This document shows, piece after piece, positions 1-8,724 of a DNA stretch of 17,862 bases. The first letter of the stretch is position 1. Each line of letters starts with the position of its first letter. A model generated the notes under the pieces. The model did no database searches. It saw only the letters and a list, made by a program, of their open reading frames with translations, and had not been told where the DNA came from. The position numbers and the translations under genes are program-made. This DNA comes from Sandaracinaceae bacterium. Lineage in GTDB: Bacteria; Myxococcota_A; Polyangia; Polyangiales; Houyiibacteriaceae. The stretch is from assembly GCA_012514415.1 (NCBI GenBank), contig JAAZAH010000166.1:1-17862 (forward strand), in the 5' to 3' direction.

Positions 1-15
1 CGCGACCGCTCGCCG

Positions 16-1455
16 CTATCGCTCGTCGTCGTCCACCGCCTTGCCTTCGGCCTCGCGCCACTCCTTCAGTCGATATTGGAGCGTCCTACGGCTGATCCCG
101 AGGATCTCGGCCGTCTTTGCCCGAGAGCCATTGGTCGCGGCGAGCGTCTTCTCGATCGCGATGCGCTCGATCTCTTTGAGTGAGATCCCTGGAATGAGGG
201 CGCTGAGATCGCCGGCGTGCGCGAGGCTATTTGTACGCTCGAAGGCCTCGACGCCGAGGCGCTCCTCATTCGATAAGACGACCGCGCGCTCAATGGCGTT
301 CTCGAGCTCACGCACATTCCCTGGCCAGCTATAGCTAAGGAGCGCGCGGATGGCCTCGTCGGTGAAGCCGACGATCTCGCGCCCATTTTCCCGCGCATAT
401 TTCCGGAGGAAATGGTGGGCGAGCATGGGGATATCGCTCGGACGCGCGCGGAGAGGAGGAAGATCGATGCGCACGACGTCGAGGCGATAATAGAGATCTT
501 CGCGGAAGGCCTTGGCTTCCATCGCTTTTTTAAGATCGCGATTGGTCGCGGCGATTACGCGGACGTCGACGCTGAGCGTTTCATTGCCCCCGACGCGCTC
601 AAAGGCGCGCTCTTGGAGGAAGCGCAAGAGCTTCACCTGCGTCGAGAGGGGGATCTCGCTGATCTCATCGAGAAAAAGCGTGCCGCCGTCGGCTTGTTTA
701 AAGCGACCTTCGCGCCGCATCTGCGCTCCGGTGAACGCCCCCCGTTCATGCCCAAAGAGCTCGGACTCGAGGAGTGATTCGGCGAGTGCGGCGCAGTTCA
801 GACGGACAAACGGCTTGTCGCGACGGTTTGAGAGGTGATGGATCGCTGCGGCGATCAGCTCTTTTCCCGTGCCCGTCTCGCCCGAGACGAGAACCGTTGC
901 GCGGCTATTGGCGACCTGTTCGACGGTTTTAAGCACGCGCTGCATCGAGGGGTGATCGCCAATGATTCCGGGCACCGAGAGGCGACTTCCCACCTGTTCG
1001 CGAAGGCGCGCGGCTTCGCGAACAAGGAGGCTTTTTTCAAGCGCACGCTCGACCAGCGCCGTGACGGCCGAGAGGTCCAGCGGTTTGGTGAGGTAGTTCT
1101 CTGCTCCGCGTTTGATGGCCTCAACCGCGGTGTCAATCGAGCCAAAAGCCGTCATGACGACAAAGGTGAGGTTCGGATGGATCTCGCGGGCCCGATTGAT
1201 GAGTTCGAGCCCATCAATCTCGGGCATCTTAAGATCGGTGAGGACGACGTCAGCATCAAAGCGCTCGAGGAGCATCAGCGCCTTTCGACCGTCGGACGCC
1301 GTTTCGACTTCGTAGCCTTCCTCACGGAGGAGCTCGGCGAGCGCCTCGCGCGCGTTCGCTTCGTCGTCGACGACGAGGATGCGTCCCTCGCGTTTCGGGA
1401 GATGTTCTTTTGCCGTCCGGGCGGGGGCGATTGAGCGTTGAGCTACTGACTCCAT
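16..1455 (-). CDS. NtrC-type sigma-54-dependent response regulator
   Basis: A 479-aa enhancer-binding protein that, when phosphorylated, should use ATP to open sigma-54 promoters. Residues 25-140 form a receiver domain with acidic pocket D30-D31, phosphoacceptor D74, T102 and K124. Residues about 165-395 form the AAA+ domain, with Walker A GETGTGKE at 192-199, the sigma-54 contact loop GAFTGA at 239-244 and Walker B ending in DE at 263-264. A Fis-type helix-turn-helix lies at about 430-468. All key residues are intact. The ATG overlaps the ccoG stop by one base (TAATG) and AGAGGG lies upstream, so it is the last visible cistron of the cbb3 operon. A sigma-54-like promoter heads that operon, so self-control is likely but inferred. 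The cognate histidine kinase is not visible; only 15 bases remain to the window edge. Family call is near certain; the target is inferred. Confidence 0.95.
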   Translation of the reverse strand: MESVAQRSIAPARTAKEHLPKREGRILVVDDEANAREALAELLREEGYEVETASDGRKALMLLERFDADVVLTDLKMPEIDGLELINRAREIHPNLTFVVMTAFGSIDTAVEAIKRGAENYLTKPLDLSAVTALVERALEKSLLVREAARLREQVGSRLSVPGIIGDHPSMQRVLKTVEQVANSRATVLVSGETGTGKELIAAAIHHLSNRRDKPFVRLNCAALAESLLESELFGHERGAFTGAQMRREGRFKQADGGTLFLDEISEIPLSTQVKLLRFLQERAFERVGGNETLSVDVRVIAATNRDLKKAMEAKAFREDLYYRLDVVRIDLPPLRARPSDIPMLAHHFLRKYARENGREIVGFTDEAIRALLSYSWPGNVRELENAIERAVVLSNEERLGVEAFERTNSLAHAGDLSALIPGISLKEIERIAIEKTLAATNGSRAKTAEILGISRRTLQYRLKEWREAEGKAVDDDER

Positions 1456-2837
1456 TAATCCCTCTGTCCAATGGGTCCCAATATCGGTAGCTCTAGCAAG
1501 ATCTGATCCTGCTCGAGAGAAAGCACGAAACGCGCGCGAATTCCGGGTCGCATCTCCTCGCGATTCACCGAGAGGAGCGCGGGCACATAGCGCGCTTCAA
1601 ACGGCTTTAATGTGATTTCTTCAAGGTGGGGCGGCACCTGGAGTTCGGGATCGGACTGGTTTTCGACCTTCACGATGACTTCGTGGTCGCGCTTGTTGAC
1701 GATATGGAAGCGGACCGGGTTCTGCACTTCCTGCTCGGTCGCGACAAAGACGGCTCCCGCAGTGCGCAAAAGGTGCGCTTCAAAGGGGACGCGCGAGCTG
1801 AATGCAAAGCTCGCCACGACGAGTCCGAGCGCGCCGAAGGCCATATACGCGTAGACCCGAGGTCGCAGAAAGCGCGCAGGCTTTCCAGCCAAGCCATTCG
1901 GAGAGTCGTAACGAATAAGGCCCGTCTCGCGGCCAAGGCGCGTCATCACATCGTCGCAGGCGTCGATGCATGAGGCGCAACCGATGCAGTCGAGTTGGAG
2001 GCCGTTCCGAATGTCGATGCCGGTCGGGCAAACATAGACGCAGCGTCGGCAATCGACGCAATCGCCCGCGTTCTTATCGGAGGGTTTTCCGCGCGGCTCG
2101 CCCCGGTGATAATCGTAGGTGACGTTGAACGTATTTCGATCCGTCATCGCCGACTGCATCCGGCCGTACGGGCAGACGATCAGACAAACCTGCTCGCGGA
2201 ACCAAGCGAAGTTGAAGAACGTCACCCCAGTGAAGGTCATCACGAAGGCGAAGGCCGCGGGGTGCTCCGACGGCGAGCTCGTCATCATCTGGATGAGCGA
2301 GGGGATCGAAACGAAGTACGAGAGAAAGATGTGGGTAAGGGCGAAGCTGATGATGAGGAAGAGCCCGTTCTTTGTAAGCTTTCGCCAGATCCGATCGAAG
2401 TTCCACGGGCCGGCATTTCGGCGAAGACGCTCGTTTCGGTTGCCTTCGATGAGCCTCTCGATGCGACGAAAGACGCCTTCCATAAAGACGGTCTGCGGAC
2501 ACGCGTAACCGCACCAAACCCGGCCAAAGAGCGAGGTGATGACGATGAGCGAAAAGCCGATGCCCGTAAGAAGGAAGAAAACGAGCCAGAAGTCGTTCGA
2601 GTTGAACGAATTCCCAAAGAGGTGGAAGCGCCGGTTCACCACGTCGAGGAAAATGATGGGCTTTCCCCCGACGTGGATGAATGGCGTGATGAGATAGACC
2701 GCGATGAGGATGGCAAAGACGACAGTGCGGATGCGGGTGAACCGGCCGCTCACGTCCGCTGGGTGGACGTGATTCCGGCGGCCGTCACGATGAAGTGAGC
2801 TGCTCGGTGCGTCGATTACAGGTAGATGCCTCGCCAT
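1455..2837 (-). CDS. ccoG: Cytochrome c oxidase accessory protein CcoG/FixG
   Basis: A 460-aa membrane iron-sulfur protein of the FixG/CcoG family, which is linked to copper delivery (Cu(II) reduction) during cbb3 oxidase assembly. Several hydrophobic segments occupy the N-terminal half (about 37-55, 84-102, 158-178, 195-212). C109/C113 sit in CGYACP and C218/C222 in VCLIVCP. Two ferredoxin-like four-cysteine motifs follow: C260, C263, C266, C270 and C284, C287, C290, C294. After a last hydrophobic segment (about 328-347) comes the FixG-type C-terminal beta domain. I chose the ATG at 2837 because GGAG lies six bases before it; the in-frame TTG at 2849 would place the Shine-Dalgarno inside the gene. 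It follows ccoP by 39 bases and its stop overlaps the regulator's ATG. Length and motifs are normal for the family. Confidence 0.95.
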   Translation of the reverse strand: MARHLPVIDAPSSSLHRDGRRNHVHPADVSGRFTRIRTVVFAILIAVYLITPFIHVGGKPIIFLDVVNRRFHLFGNSFNSNDFWLVFFLLTGIGFSLIVITSLFGRVWCGYACPQTVFMEGVFRRIERLIEGNRNERLRRNAGPWNFDRIWRKLTKNGLFLIISFALTHIFLSYFVSIPSLIQMMTSSPSEHPAAFAFVMTFTGVTFFNFAWFREQVCLIVCPYGRMQSAMTDRNTFNVTYDYHRGEPRGKPSDKNAGDCVDCRRCVYVCPTGIDIRNGLQLDCIGCASCIDACDDVMTRLGRETGLIRYDSPNGLAGKPARFLRPRVYAYMAFGALGLVVASFAFSSRVPFEAHLLRTAGAVFVATEQEVQNPVRFHIVNKRDHEVIVKVENQSDPELQVPPHLEEITLKPFEARYVPALLSVNREEMRPGIRARFVLSLEQDQILLELPILGPIGQRD

Positions 2838-2876
2838 CGCGGTCTCCAATCCTTTTTCAGGTAGTTCTCGGTTGCG

Positions 2877-3428
2877 TTAGGGCTGATACAGTTCGCCCTG
2901 CGGCTCCTTGCCGGGCACTTCCTTGCCGCGCATCGTCAGCACGAACGACGTGACCTGACGCACGGAGGTCGTGCCGAGCGGCGCACCCCAGTTCGGCATA
3001 CCCGCGGAGGGCACGCCGTCGCGGATGGTCTCGAAGATCGAGAGCGCATCGCCGCCATGGATCCAATAGTTGTCGGTCAAGTTTGGCCCGATCGAGCCTT
3101 CCCCCTGCGCGCCGTGACAGACGACGCAATGGGTATTGTAGATCCCCTCGCCCGCGCGGACCTCATCGTCGAGGAGGGCCATCGCCTCGAGAAGCTCTTC
3201 CGTGATCTCCCCACCCTGCGCAGCGCGCGCGGCGACCTCTTTATTGTAGGCGGCCATGGGCAGATCCGCGATCTCGAAGGTGTGGAAGGTGAGCCAGTAG
3301 AAGAAGGCAAAGACGATCGCGCCATAAAGGGTGAAGAGCCACCAGCGCGGAAGGTCGTTGTCCTCCTCTTCGATCCCGTCGTAGACGTGGACGATCTTGG
3401 CCTTCTTCTCTTCTGTGATCTCACTCAT
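2877..3428 (-). CDS. ccoP: cbb3 oxidase subunit III, mono-heme CcoP
   Basis: A 183-aa membrane-anchored cytochrome c that should pass electrons towards the CcoO heme. The N-terminus is cytoplasmic and contains DNDLPRWW, typical of CcoP, followed by one membrane helix at about 31-49. The periplasmic domain has a single heme motif, C101-V-V-C104-H105, and the likely axial methionine M144 in AGMPNW. Proteobacterial CcoP normally has two CxxCH motifs and is longer; here the second heme domain is absent, and the protein ends normally. Mono-heme CcoP is familiar from Bacteroidota. ATG at 3428 is preceded by AGGAGG at five bases; the longer in-frame extension upstream would read back through ccoQ and is not supported. 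The start overlaps ccoQ by 8 bases. Confidence 0.93.
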   Translation of the reverse strand: MSEITEEKKAKIVHVYDGIEEEDNDLPRWWLFTLYGAIVFAFFYWLTFHTFEIADLPMAAYNKEVAARAAQGGEITEELLEAMALLDDEVRAGEGIYNTHCVVCHGAQGEGSIGPNLTDNYWIHGGDALSIFETIRDGVPSAGMPNWGAPLGTTSVRQVTSFVLTMRGKEVPGKEPQGELYQP

Positions 3429-3597
3429 TGTCGGCCTCCTCAAGCGGGAGCTTGCTAAGTGCGGCCATCTCGGTCTTAGGAGCGCGGAGGGCGCGGACTG
3501 AGACAGCGATGAAGACGGCTCCAAAGAGGAGCATGGTGATGAGAGGGAGCGAGAGCAGGGGGCTCAACGCGAAGAAGTTTTCAGCCATGCGGACCAT
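3421..3597 (-). CDS. ccoQ: Small cbb3 oxidase subunit CcoQ
   Basis: A 58-aa protein I translated by hand between ccoNO and ccoP. It begins MVRMAENFFALSPLLSLPLI, has one hydrophobic helix at about 14-36, and ends in a charged tail (EEADNE). This size, single-helix layout and position are those of CcoQ, which stabilises CcoP in the complex. The sequence itself is too short for certainty. The ATG overlaps the ccoNO stop by one base (TGATG), with AGGAG about ten bases upstream inside ccoNO. A second ATG at 3588 would give 55 aa but sits too far from that site. The stop codon overlaps the ccoP start by 8 bases, so translation of the three cistrons is probably coupled. Confidence 0.8.
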   Translation of the reverse strand: MVRMAENFFALSPLLSLPLITMLLFGAVFIAVSVRALRAPKTEMAALSKLPLEEADNE

Positions 3598-6137
3598 CAG
3601 TTCTCTTCTCCTTCCTGAGCGCCTTCGCTCTCGCCAGCGTCGTCCGCTTTCGCGGGCTCAGCGGCTTCGTTCGACTCCGCCGCCTCGGCAGCGCCCGGAG
3701 CCTCGTCGCCTTCCGCGCCGGCTTCAGCGGCGTCTGCTGCATCGGCTGACGTCTCGGCGTCTTCGCCTTCGACCGCAGCCGGTGCGGCACCCGTCTCACC
3801 CGCGCTTGCTTCCTCGAGCCACGGCGAGCGGTGCTTCCCGATACGCTGGAGGTAGGCGATGAGTGCGACGAGCTCCGAGTCCTCGCGAAGATCACAATCG
3901 TCGCTCGGCGAACCCATCTCGCAGATGCGAATGCCGATGGACTCCTCGAGGCCCCGAGCGATGCGCTTGGCATCACGCATCGCGCTCTCTTGCGCGCTGG
4001 CGATTTCCTCGGGCGTGTACGGAACGCCGAGGGTGCGCATCGTGCGGAGCTTCGACTCGGTGCGATCGAAGTTCACGCGATGCTTCGCGAGGTGGGGGTA
4101 GGAGGGCATCGTCGAGCCGGGCGTGATCTCGCGCGGATCGAGCATGTGTTGGTAATGCCAGACGTCGTTATAACGACCGCCGACGCGTTGAAGGTCCGGA
4201 CCGATTCGGCGTGAACCCCATTGGAAGGGGCGGTCGAAGATCGAGTCATCCGGCGTTGAAACTGCACCGTAGCGCGCCGTCTCCCAGACGAAAGGCCGGA
4301 TCATCTGCGAGTGGCAGGTGTAGCATCCTTCCTTCACGTAGACGTCACGCCCCTCCAGCTCAAGCGGCGTGTAGGGCGTGTTCGTGGCCGAAGCGACGGC
4401 CTCGGGCGAGGCGATGACCGTGGGGAGGATCTGCACCACACCACCGATGAGAACGGCGATGAAGGTGAGGATTGTGAAGGGTGCAGCCTTTCCTTCGAGC
4501 TTCGCGTGGAACGTGGGCTTTCCTTCCTCACGCGCGATGAGGAGGATGAGGAAGCCGACGAGAAGGAGGAGGCTGCCTGCGATGATGAGGATGAGGCTCT
4601 GGATGGCTTCGAAGAAGAAGCCAGTGGCGATGAGGCCGATGCCGATGAGCGCTGTCCAGACCTGGGGGGCGAGGAGAAGACGCATTCCGGCGCGATCCTT
4701 CTCGGTTGTCTCGGCTTCGGGGAGAACGGGTACCTCGATCTCGCCATCGGTCGGCTTGCCGGAGCGCGCCGTCGCGATGAGGTTCCAGGCGAGGAGGACG
4801 AAGCCGAAGAGGTAGAGCGAGCCACCGATGAGGCGCATCCAATACATCGGGAGAATGGCGACGAGCGTCTCAACGAACGAGGCGTAAAGGAGACCACCGT
4901 CCTCGTTCTCAGCGCGCCACATGAGGCCCTGCGTGATGCCAGCCGTCCAAAGCGCGCCGACGTAGAGCAGGATCCCGAGCGTCCCGATCCAGAAGTGGAA
5001 GTTCGCCATCGCGCGCGACTTGAGCGGCACGCCGTAAAGTCGGGGGATGAGCCAGTAGAACATACCGGCGGCCATCATGCCGTTCCAGCCGAGGGCGCCG
5101 CCGTGCACGTGCGCGACAATCCAGTCGGTATAGTGCGCAAGGCCGCTCACGCTCTTGATGGAAAGAAGCGGCCCCTCAAACGTCGCCATCCCGTAGAATG
5201 TGATGCCGACCGCGAAGAACTTGAGGACCGGATCGGAGCGAAGCTTATCCCAAGCACCGCGGAGCGTGAGAAGACCGTTGATCATGCCGCCCCAGCTCGG
5301 CGCCCAGAGCATCAAGCTGAAGATCATGCCGAGCGTCTGCGCCCAGTCCGGCAGGGCGGTGTAAAGAAGGTGGTGCGGCCCTGCCCAGATGTAGATGAAG
5401 ACCAAGCTCCAGAAGTGGATGATCGAGAGCCGGTAAGAGAAGACGGGACGCTCGGCTGCTTTCGGCACGTAGTAGTACATGATGCCGAGAATCGGCGTCG
5501 TGAGGACGAAGGCGACGGCGTTGTGGCCGTACCACCATTGGACGAGGGCGTCCTGAACACCAGCGAAGACCGAATAGCTCTTTCCGAGCGAGACGGGGAG
5601 GGCGAGCGCGTTGACGATATGAAGCATCGCCACCGCCAAAATCGTCGCGATATAGAACCAGATCGCAACGTAGAGGTGCTTCTCTCGACGATTCTTCAGC
5701 GTCCAAAAGAAGTTCACCGCGAAGACGACCCAGATGACGGCGATCGCGATATCGATCGGCCACTCGAGCTCGGCGTATTCTTTTGACTGGGTGTATCCGA
5801 GTGGGAGCGAGATGGCCGCCGCGACGATGATCAGCTGCCAGCCCCAGAAGTGGATATTCGAGAGGAGATCACTCGCCAGCCTCGCCTTTACGAGACGCTG
5901 CGTCGAGTAATAGATCCCCGCGAACGCCATATTCCCGACGAACGCGAAGATGACCGCGTTCGTATGGACGGGACGCAGGCGACCGAAGGTCAGATAGGGA
6001 GCAATGTTGGCGTTCGGCCACGCGAGCTGAAGCGCGATGATTGCACCCGCCAGCATCCCCACGATGCCGAACGCGACGGACGCCATCATAAACTTTCTGA
6101 CGATCCCGTCGTTGTACTGGATCCGCGTTGTTTCCAT
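3597..6137 (-). CDS. ccoNO: Fused cbb3 oxidase subunits I and II (CcoNO)
   Basis: An 846-aa fusion of the catalytic heme-copper subunit and the mono-heme cytochrome c subunit of cbb3 oxidase, which reduces oxygen to water at low oxygen levels. CcoN part, about 1-460: low-spin heme ligand H58, CuB ligands H205, H255 and H256, the tyrosine Y249 cross-linked in this family, and heme ligands H343/H345. Linker, about 461-550: two extra hydrophobic segments (about 491-509 and 512-535). CcoO part, about 553-770: membrane helix 554-575, heme motif C605-Y-T-C608-H609, and likely axial M677 in GSTMPSYP. The last 75 residues are low-complexity Ala/Glu/Asp. ATG at 6137 is preceded by AGGGA at about ten bases. 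It starts two bases after the ccoS stop. Fused CcoNO is known, chiefly from Bacteroidota; all catalytic residues are present. Confidence 0.96.
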   Translation of the reverse strand: METTRIQYNDGIVRKFMMASVAFGIVGMLAGAIIALQLAWPNANIAPYLTFGRLRPVHTNAVIFAFVGNMAFAGIYYSTQRLVKARLASDLLSNIHFWGWQLIIVAAAISLPLGYTQSKEYAELEWPIDIAIAVIWVVFAVNFFWTLKNRREKHLYVAIWFYIATILAVAMLHIVNALALPVSLGKSYSVFAGVQDALVQWWYGHNAVAFVLTTPILGIMYYYVPKAAERPVFSYRLSIIHFWSLVFIYIWAGPHHLLYTALPDWAQTLGMIFSLMLWAPSWGGMINGLLTLRGAWDKLRSDPVLKFFAVGITFYGMATFEGPLLSIKSVSGLAHYTDWIVAHVHGGALGWNGMMAAGMFYWLIPRLYGVPLKSRAMANFHFWIGTLGILLYVGALWTAGITQGLMWRAENEDGGLLYASFVETLVAILPMYWMRLIGGSLYLFGFVLLAWNLIATARSGKPTDGEIEVPVLPEAETTEKDRAGMRLLLAPQVWTALIGIGLIATGFFFEAIQSLILIIAGSLLLLVGFLILLIAREEGKPTFHAKLEGKAAPFTILTFIAVLIGGVVQILPTVIASPEAVASATNTPYTPLELEGRDVYVKEGCYTCHSQMIRPFVWETARYGAVSTPDDSIFDRPFQWGSRRIGPDLQRVGGRYNDVWHYQHMLDPREITPGSTMPSYPHLAKHRVNFDRTESKLRTMRTLGVPYTPEEIASAQESAMRDAKRIARGLEESIGIRICEMGSPSDDCDLREDSELVALIAYLQRIGKHRSPWLEEASAGETGAAPAAVEGEDAETSADAADAAEAGAEGDEAPGAAEAAESNEAAEPAKADDAGESEGAQEGEEN

Positions 6138-6139
6138 TT

Positions 6140-6325
6140 CTAAGATTTCCCTTTTTGGTCTTCCGATCCGGTGGATCGAGAAATCGTGTCGTCTTGCGAT
6201 AGGGGCAGCAGAGCGAGCCTATCGGCGTGTTGAAGCGAGCCCTTCCGCATGGTCCAGAAGAAGAGCCAGATGAACGAGCTGACGAAGAAGAAGCCGATGA
6301 AGAGGAGGAAGATCATGACCTCCAT
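6140..6325 (-). CDS. ccoS: cbb3 oxidase maturation protein CcoS
   Basis: A 61-aa membrane protein with one strongly hydrophobic helix at about 4-24 and a polar cytoplasmic tail, as expected for CcoS/FixS, which is needed for cofactor insertion into the oxidase. It lies between ccoI and ccoNO, the usual neighbourhood. I chose ATG 6325 because a full AAAGGAGGT ribosome binding site lies five bases upstream. A longer reading frame continues upstream but only through ccoI. The ATG at 6316 has its nearest purine tract too close. It overlaps the ccoI end by 13 bases and stops two bases before ccoNO. Size, topology and context support the call; the tail itself is not strongly conserved. Confidence 0.9.
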   Translation of the reverse strand: MEVMIFLLFIGFFFVSSFIWLFFWTMRKGSLQHADRLALLPLSQDDTISRSTGSEDQKGKS

Positions 6326-8724
6326 GGCGACCTCCTTTCGCGGAGTGAGATGAGGGTGTAGGCGATCGTTCCGATCGAGCTGGAGGGCATGAGGATCGCC
6401 GCGAGCCAAGGGCGCATAAGTCCTGCGGCGCAAAGGCTGACGGCGAATGCGTTGTAGACAATCGCGATCGCGAGGTCGGTCCGTACGGTCTTCGCGAGCC
6501 TCTTAGCGCGCGAAAAAAGTCGCCCAATGGGTTCGAGCCCAGGCGAGATGAAATAGAAATCGCAGCGCGAGGCGGTGAACGGACGATCGATTGAAGGCGT
6601 GCCCGAGCAGAGCGCGGTCTGGAGGGCGCGCGCATCATTCAGCCCATCGCCGATCATCATGGTGATCTCGGGATCGTGCGCTTCGATGAATCGGGCCTTG
6701 TCTTCGGGTTTGTGATCGCCAAAGACGCGCGACGCGTCGATGCCGAGCTCTTCGGCGATGTCGAGGCAGCGTGCGCGATGGTCCCCGCTCAAGATGAAGA
6801 GCTCCTTGCCGTCGCGTTCGAGTCGCTTGAGCTCTTCACGCGCCTCGGGACGGATGGACTCGGCCGTCGCGAAGGCCCCGACGAGGCTTTGGTCGCGGCT
6901 GAAGACGAGATCGTTCCCGTCGTCGGCGAGCTCGCGCGCACCTCTGCTTTCGCCGAGCGCGAAGCTTGCCTCACCGAGACGGTAGACGGCGCCGTCGATC
7001 TCGAGTTCGAGCCCTTTGCCTTGGATCTCGCGTGCGCGGAGGGAGGTGTCGAGTCCGCTCTCGCCGCGATCCTCGAGCGCCGTGGCGATCGCCCGGCTCT
7101 TCGGATGGTTCGATCGCGCGGCGAGGTTGTAGAGGATGGAGCGCTCGCTTTCACTGAGGCTGTCGAGGGTGGCGGGATCGGCGAGTTCGAGAAGGCCCGT
7201 GGTGAGCGTGCCTGTCTTATCGAAAACGATTTTTTCTACATTACCGAGGCGATCGAAGAGCGAGGGCCGACGGACGAAGACGCCGGCGCGGCGGAGCTGC
7301 GTCTGCACGACCTCGTAGGCGAGCGGGACCGCGATGCCGAATGCGCACGGGCAGGTCACCACGAGCGCGGCGGTCGCGCTCTCGAGCGTGAGGATCAGAT
7401 CGCCATGGATGAGATGAACGATGAGCGCCGAGGCGACCGAAGCGAAGAGCACGAAGATGACGTAATAGCCGCCGATGTTCTGAGGGAGGCCGGCCAGTGC
7501 GCGCTCGTTCTCTTCCCGCTCGCGCTTTCCTGAAAGGAGCGAGAAGACCATGGAGCTCTCGATCGACTCGGTGGCTTCGATGCGGACGGCTTCGTTACTC
7601 ACGAGGAGGGCGCCGGAGGGGACTTTCCCGCCAGCTTCAATCGTACGCGGCCGGCTCTCGCCATCGATCCAATCGAAAGAGAAGCTCGCCGAAGATCCGA
7701 TGAGCGTCGATTCGACCGGGACAAGATCGCCGGGGGAGATCAGCAGGGGATCGCCAGGCTCCACCGAGGTCGCGGGAACGAGCTCCGCGCGATCCCCCTC
7801 GATGCGCCGCGTGAGAAGCCCATCGAGGCCCTGATCCGCGAGGAGCTGGCGCTTATTTCTTTCGAGGACTCGCGTCTGAAGCCAGCGCCCAAGGAGCATG
7901 AGCGCGACGAAAACCGTGAGCGTGTCGACATAGTTGGCGCCGCCCTCCACAAAATACGACCACGCGGATCCGACGAAGGCGAGGCCCATGCCGAGAGCGA
8001 TGGGAAGGTCGAGGTGGAGGATGCCGCGCCGAATGCCCTGCCACGCGGAGCGCACGAAGACGGGGGCGCCGATGATCACGGCGAGCATCGCGCAGACGAA
8101 GGCGATCTCTCGAGCCCATTGATAGACGATTCCTTCGTCGAGGCCGACGTAGATGGCGACCGACGCCATCATCCCATTGCCGGCGAGCGCCAGGCAGATC
8201 CCGGCACGAAGGAGGAGTTTATCGGATTCGGGCGATTCGGCTTTATCGCTCGCAGCGCTCACGCGGTAACCGAAGGCCTCGACCTCATCGACGAAGCGAT
8301 CGATCTCGAAATCCGACGGGATGAAGAGCTCGGCGCGGCCGAGGGTCGGATTGATCTCGAGGTGGCCTCCTTCGTAGCGCGAGAAGACCGTTTCGATGAG
8401 CCAGACGCACGCGCTGCAGTGAACACCTTGGAGATCGAGCGCGACGCGCTCTCCGCCTTCGCTGGCTTCGAGCTTCTCCTTGATGGGAGCGAGCCATTTG
8501 CGATCGCGCGGTCCGGAGGGAAGCTCGCCGATGGGCACACCAGGTCCGCGCCTCAGGTCGTAATAACGATCGAGCGAAGCTGCGCGGATCAAGGACGCGA
8601 CCGCCTTACAGCCTCGACAGCAATATTCGTCTCTCCGCCCCTCAGGGATCGGTTGGGCGCAGTGCGCACAATTTGCATCTCTCCGCCTCGAATTCTTGAG
8701 GATGGCGAGCTCATCCACGCTCAT
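6313..8724 (-). CDS. ccoI: Copper-exporting P1B ATPase CcoI/FixI for cbb3 assembly
   Basis: An 803-aa heavy-metal P-type ATPase that should export copper across the inner membrane for the oxidase CuB site. The N-terminus has a cysteine cluster (C19, C22, C35, C36, C39) typical of the metal-binding domain of CcoI-like ATPases, then an HMA domain with C103-S-A-C106. The membrane metal site is C458-P-C460. The phosphorylated aspartate is D502 in DKTGT; H540-P is the P1B HP motif; SGD is at 646-648 and GDGLND at 692-697. The actuator loop reads D354-G-E-S where TGES is usual, so the threonine is replaced by aspartate while the catalytic glutamate E356 remains. ATG 8724 has AGGAGGG eight bases upstream and overlaps the upstream gene's end by 14 bases. 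Confidence 0.95.
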   Translation of the reverse strand: MSVDELAILKNSRRRDANCAHCAQPIPEGRRDEYCCRGCKAVASLIRAASLDRYYDLRRGPGVPIGELPSGPRDRKWLAPIKEKLEASEGGERVALDLQGVHCSACVWLIETVFSRYEGGHLEINPTLGRAELFIPSDFEIDRFVDEVEAFGYRVSAASDKAESPESDKLLLRAGICLALAGNGMMASVAIYVGLDEGIVYQWAREIAFVCAMLAVIIGAPVFVRSAWQGIRRGILHLDLPIALGMGLAFVGSAWSYFVEGGANYVDTLTVFVALMLLGRWLQTRVLERNKRQLLADQGLDGLLTRRIEGDRAELVPATSVEPGDPLLISPGDLVPVESTLIGSSASFSFDWIDGESRPRTIEAGGKVPSGALLVSNEAVRIEATESIESSMVFSLLSGKREREENERALAGLPQNIGGYYVIFVLFASVASALIVHLIHGDLILTLESATAALVVTCPCAFGIAVPLAYEVVQTQLRRAGVFVRRPSLFDRLGNVEKIVFDKTGTLTTGLLELADPATLDSLSESERSILYNLAARSNHPKSRAIATALEDRGESGLDTSLRAREIQGKGLELEIDGAVYRLGEASFALGESRGARELADDGNDLVFSRDQSLVGAFATAESIRPEAREELKRLERDGKELFILSGDHRARCLDIAEELGIDASRVFGDHKPEDKARFIEAHDPEITMMIGDGLNDARALQTALCSGTPSIDRPFTASRCDFYFISPGLEPIGRLFSRAKRLAKTVRTDLAIAIVYNAFAVSLCAAGLMRPWLAAILMPSSSIGTIAYTLISLRERRSPWRS

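Noticed and set aside
4311..5786. Open frame of 491 codons on the plus strand
   Set aside because: It lies antisense to ccoNO, and its product is Asp/Glu/Arg-rich without domains. The ccoNO frame has all heme and copper ligands.
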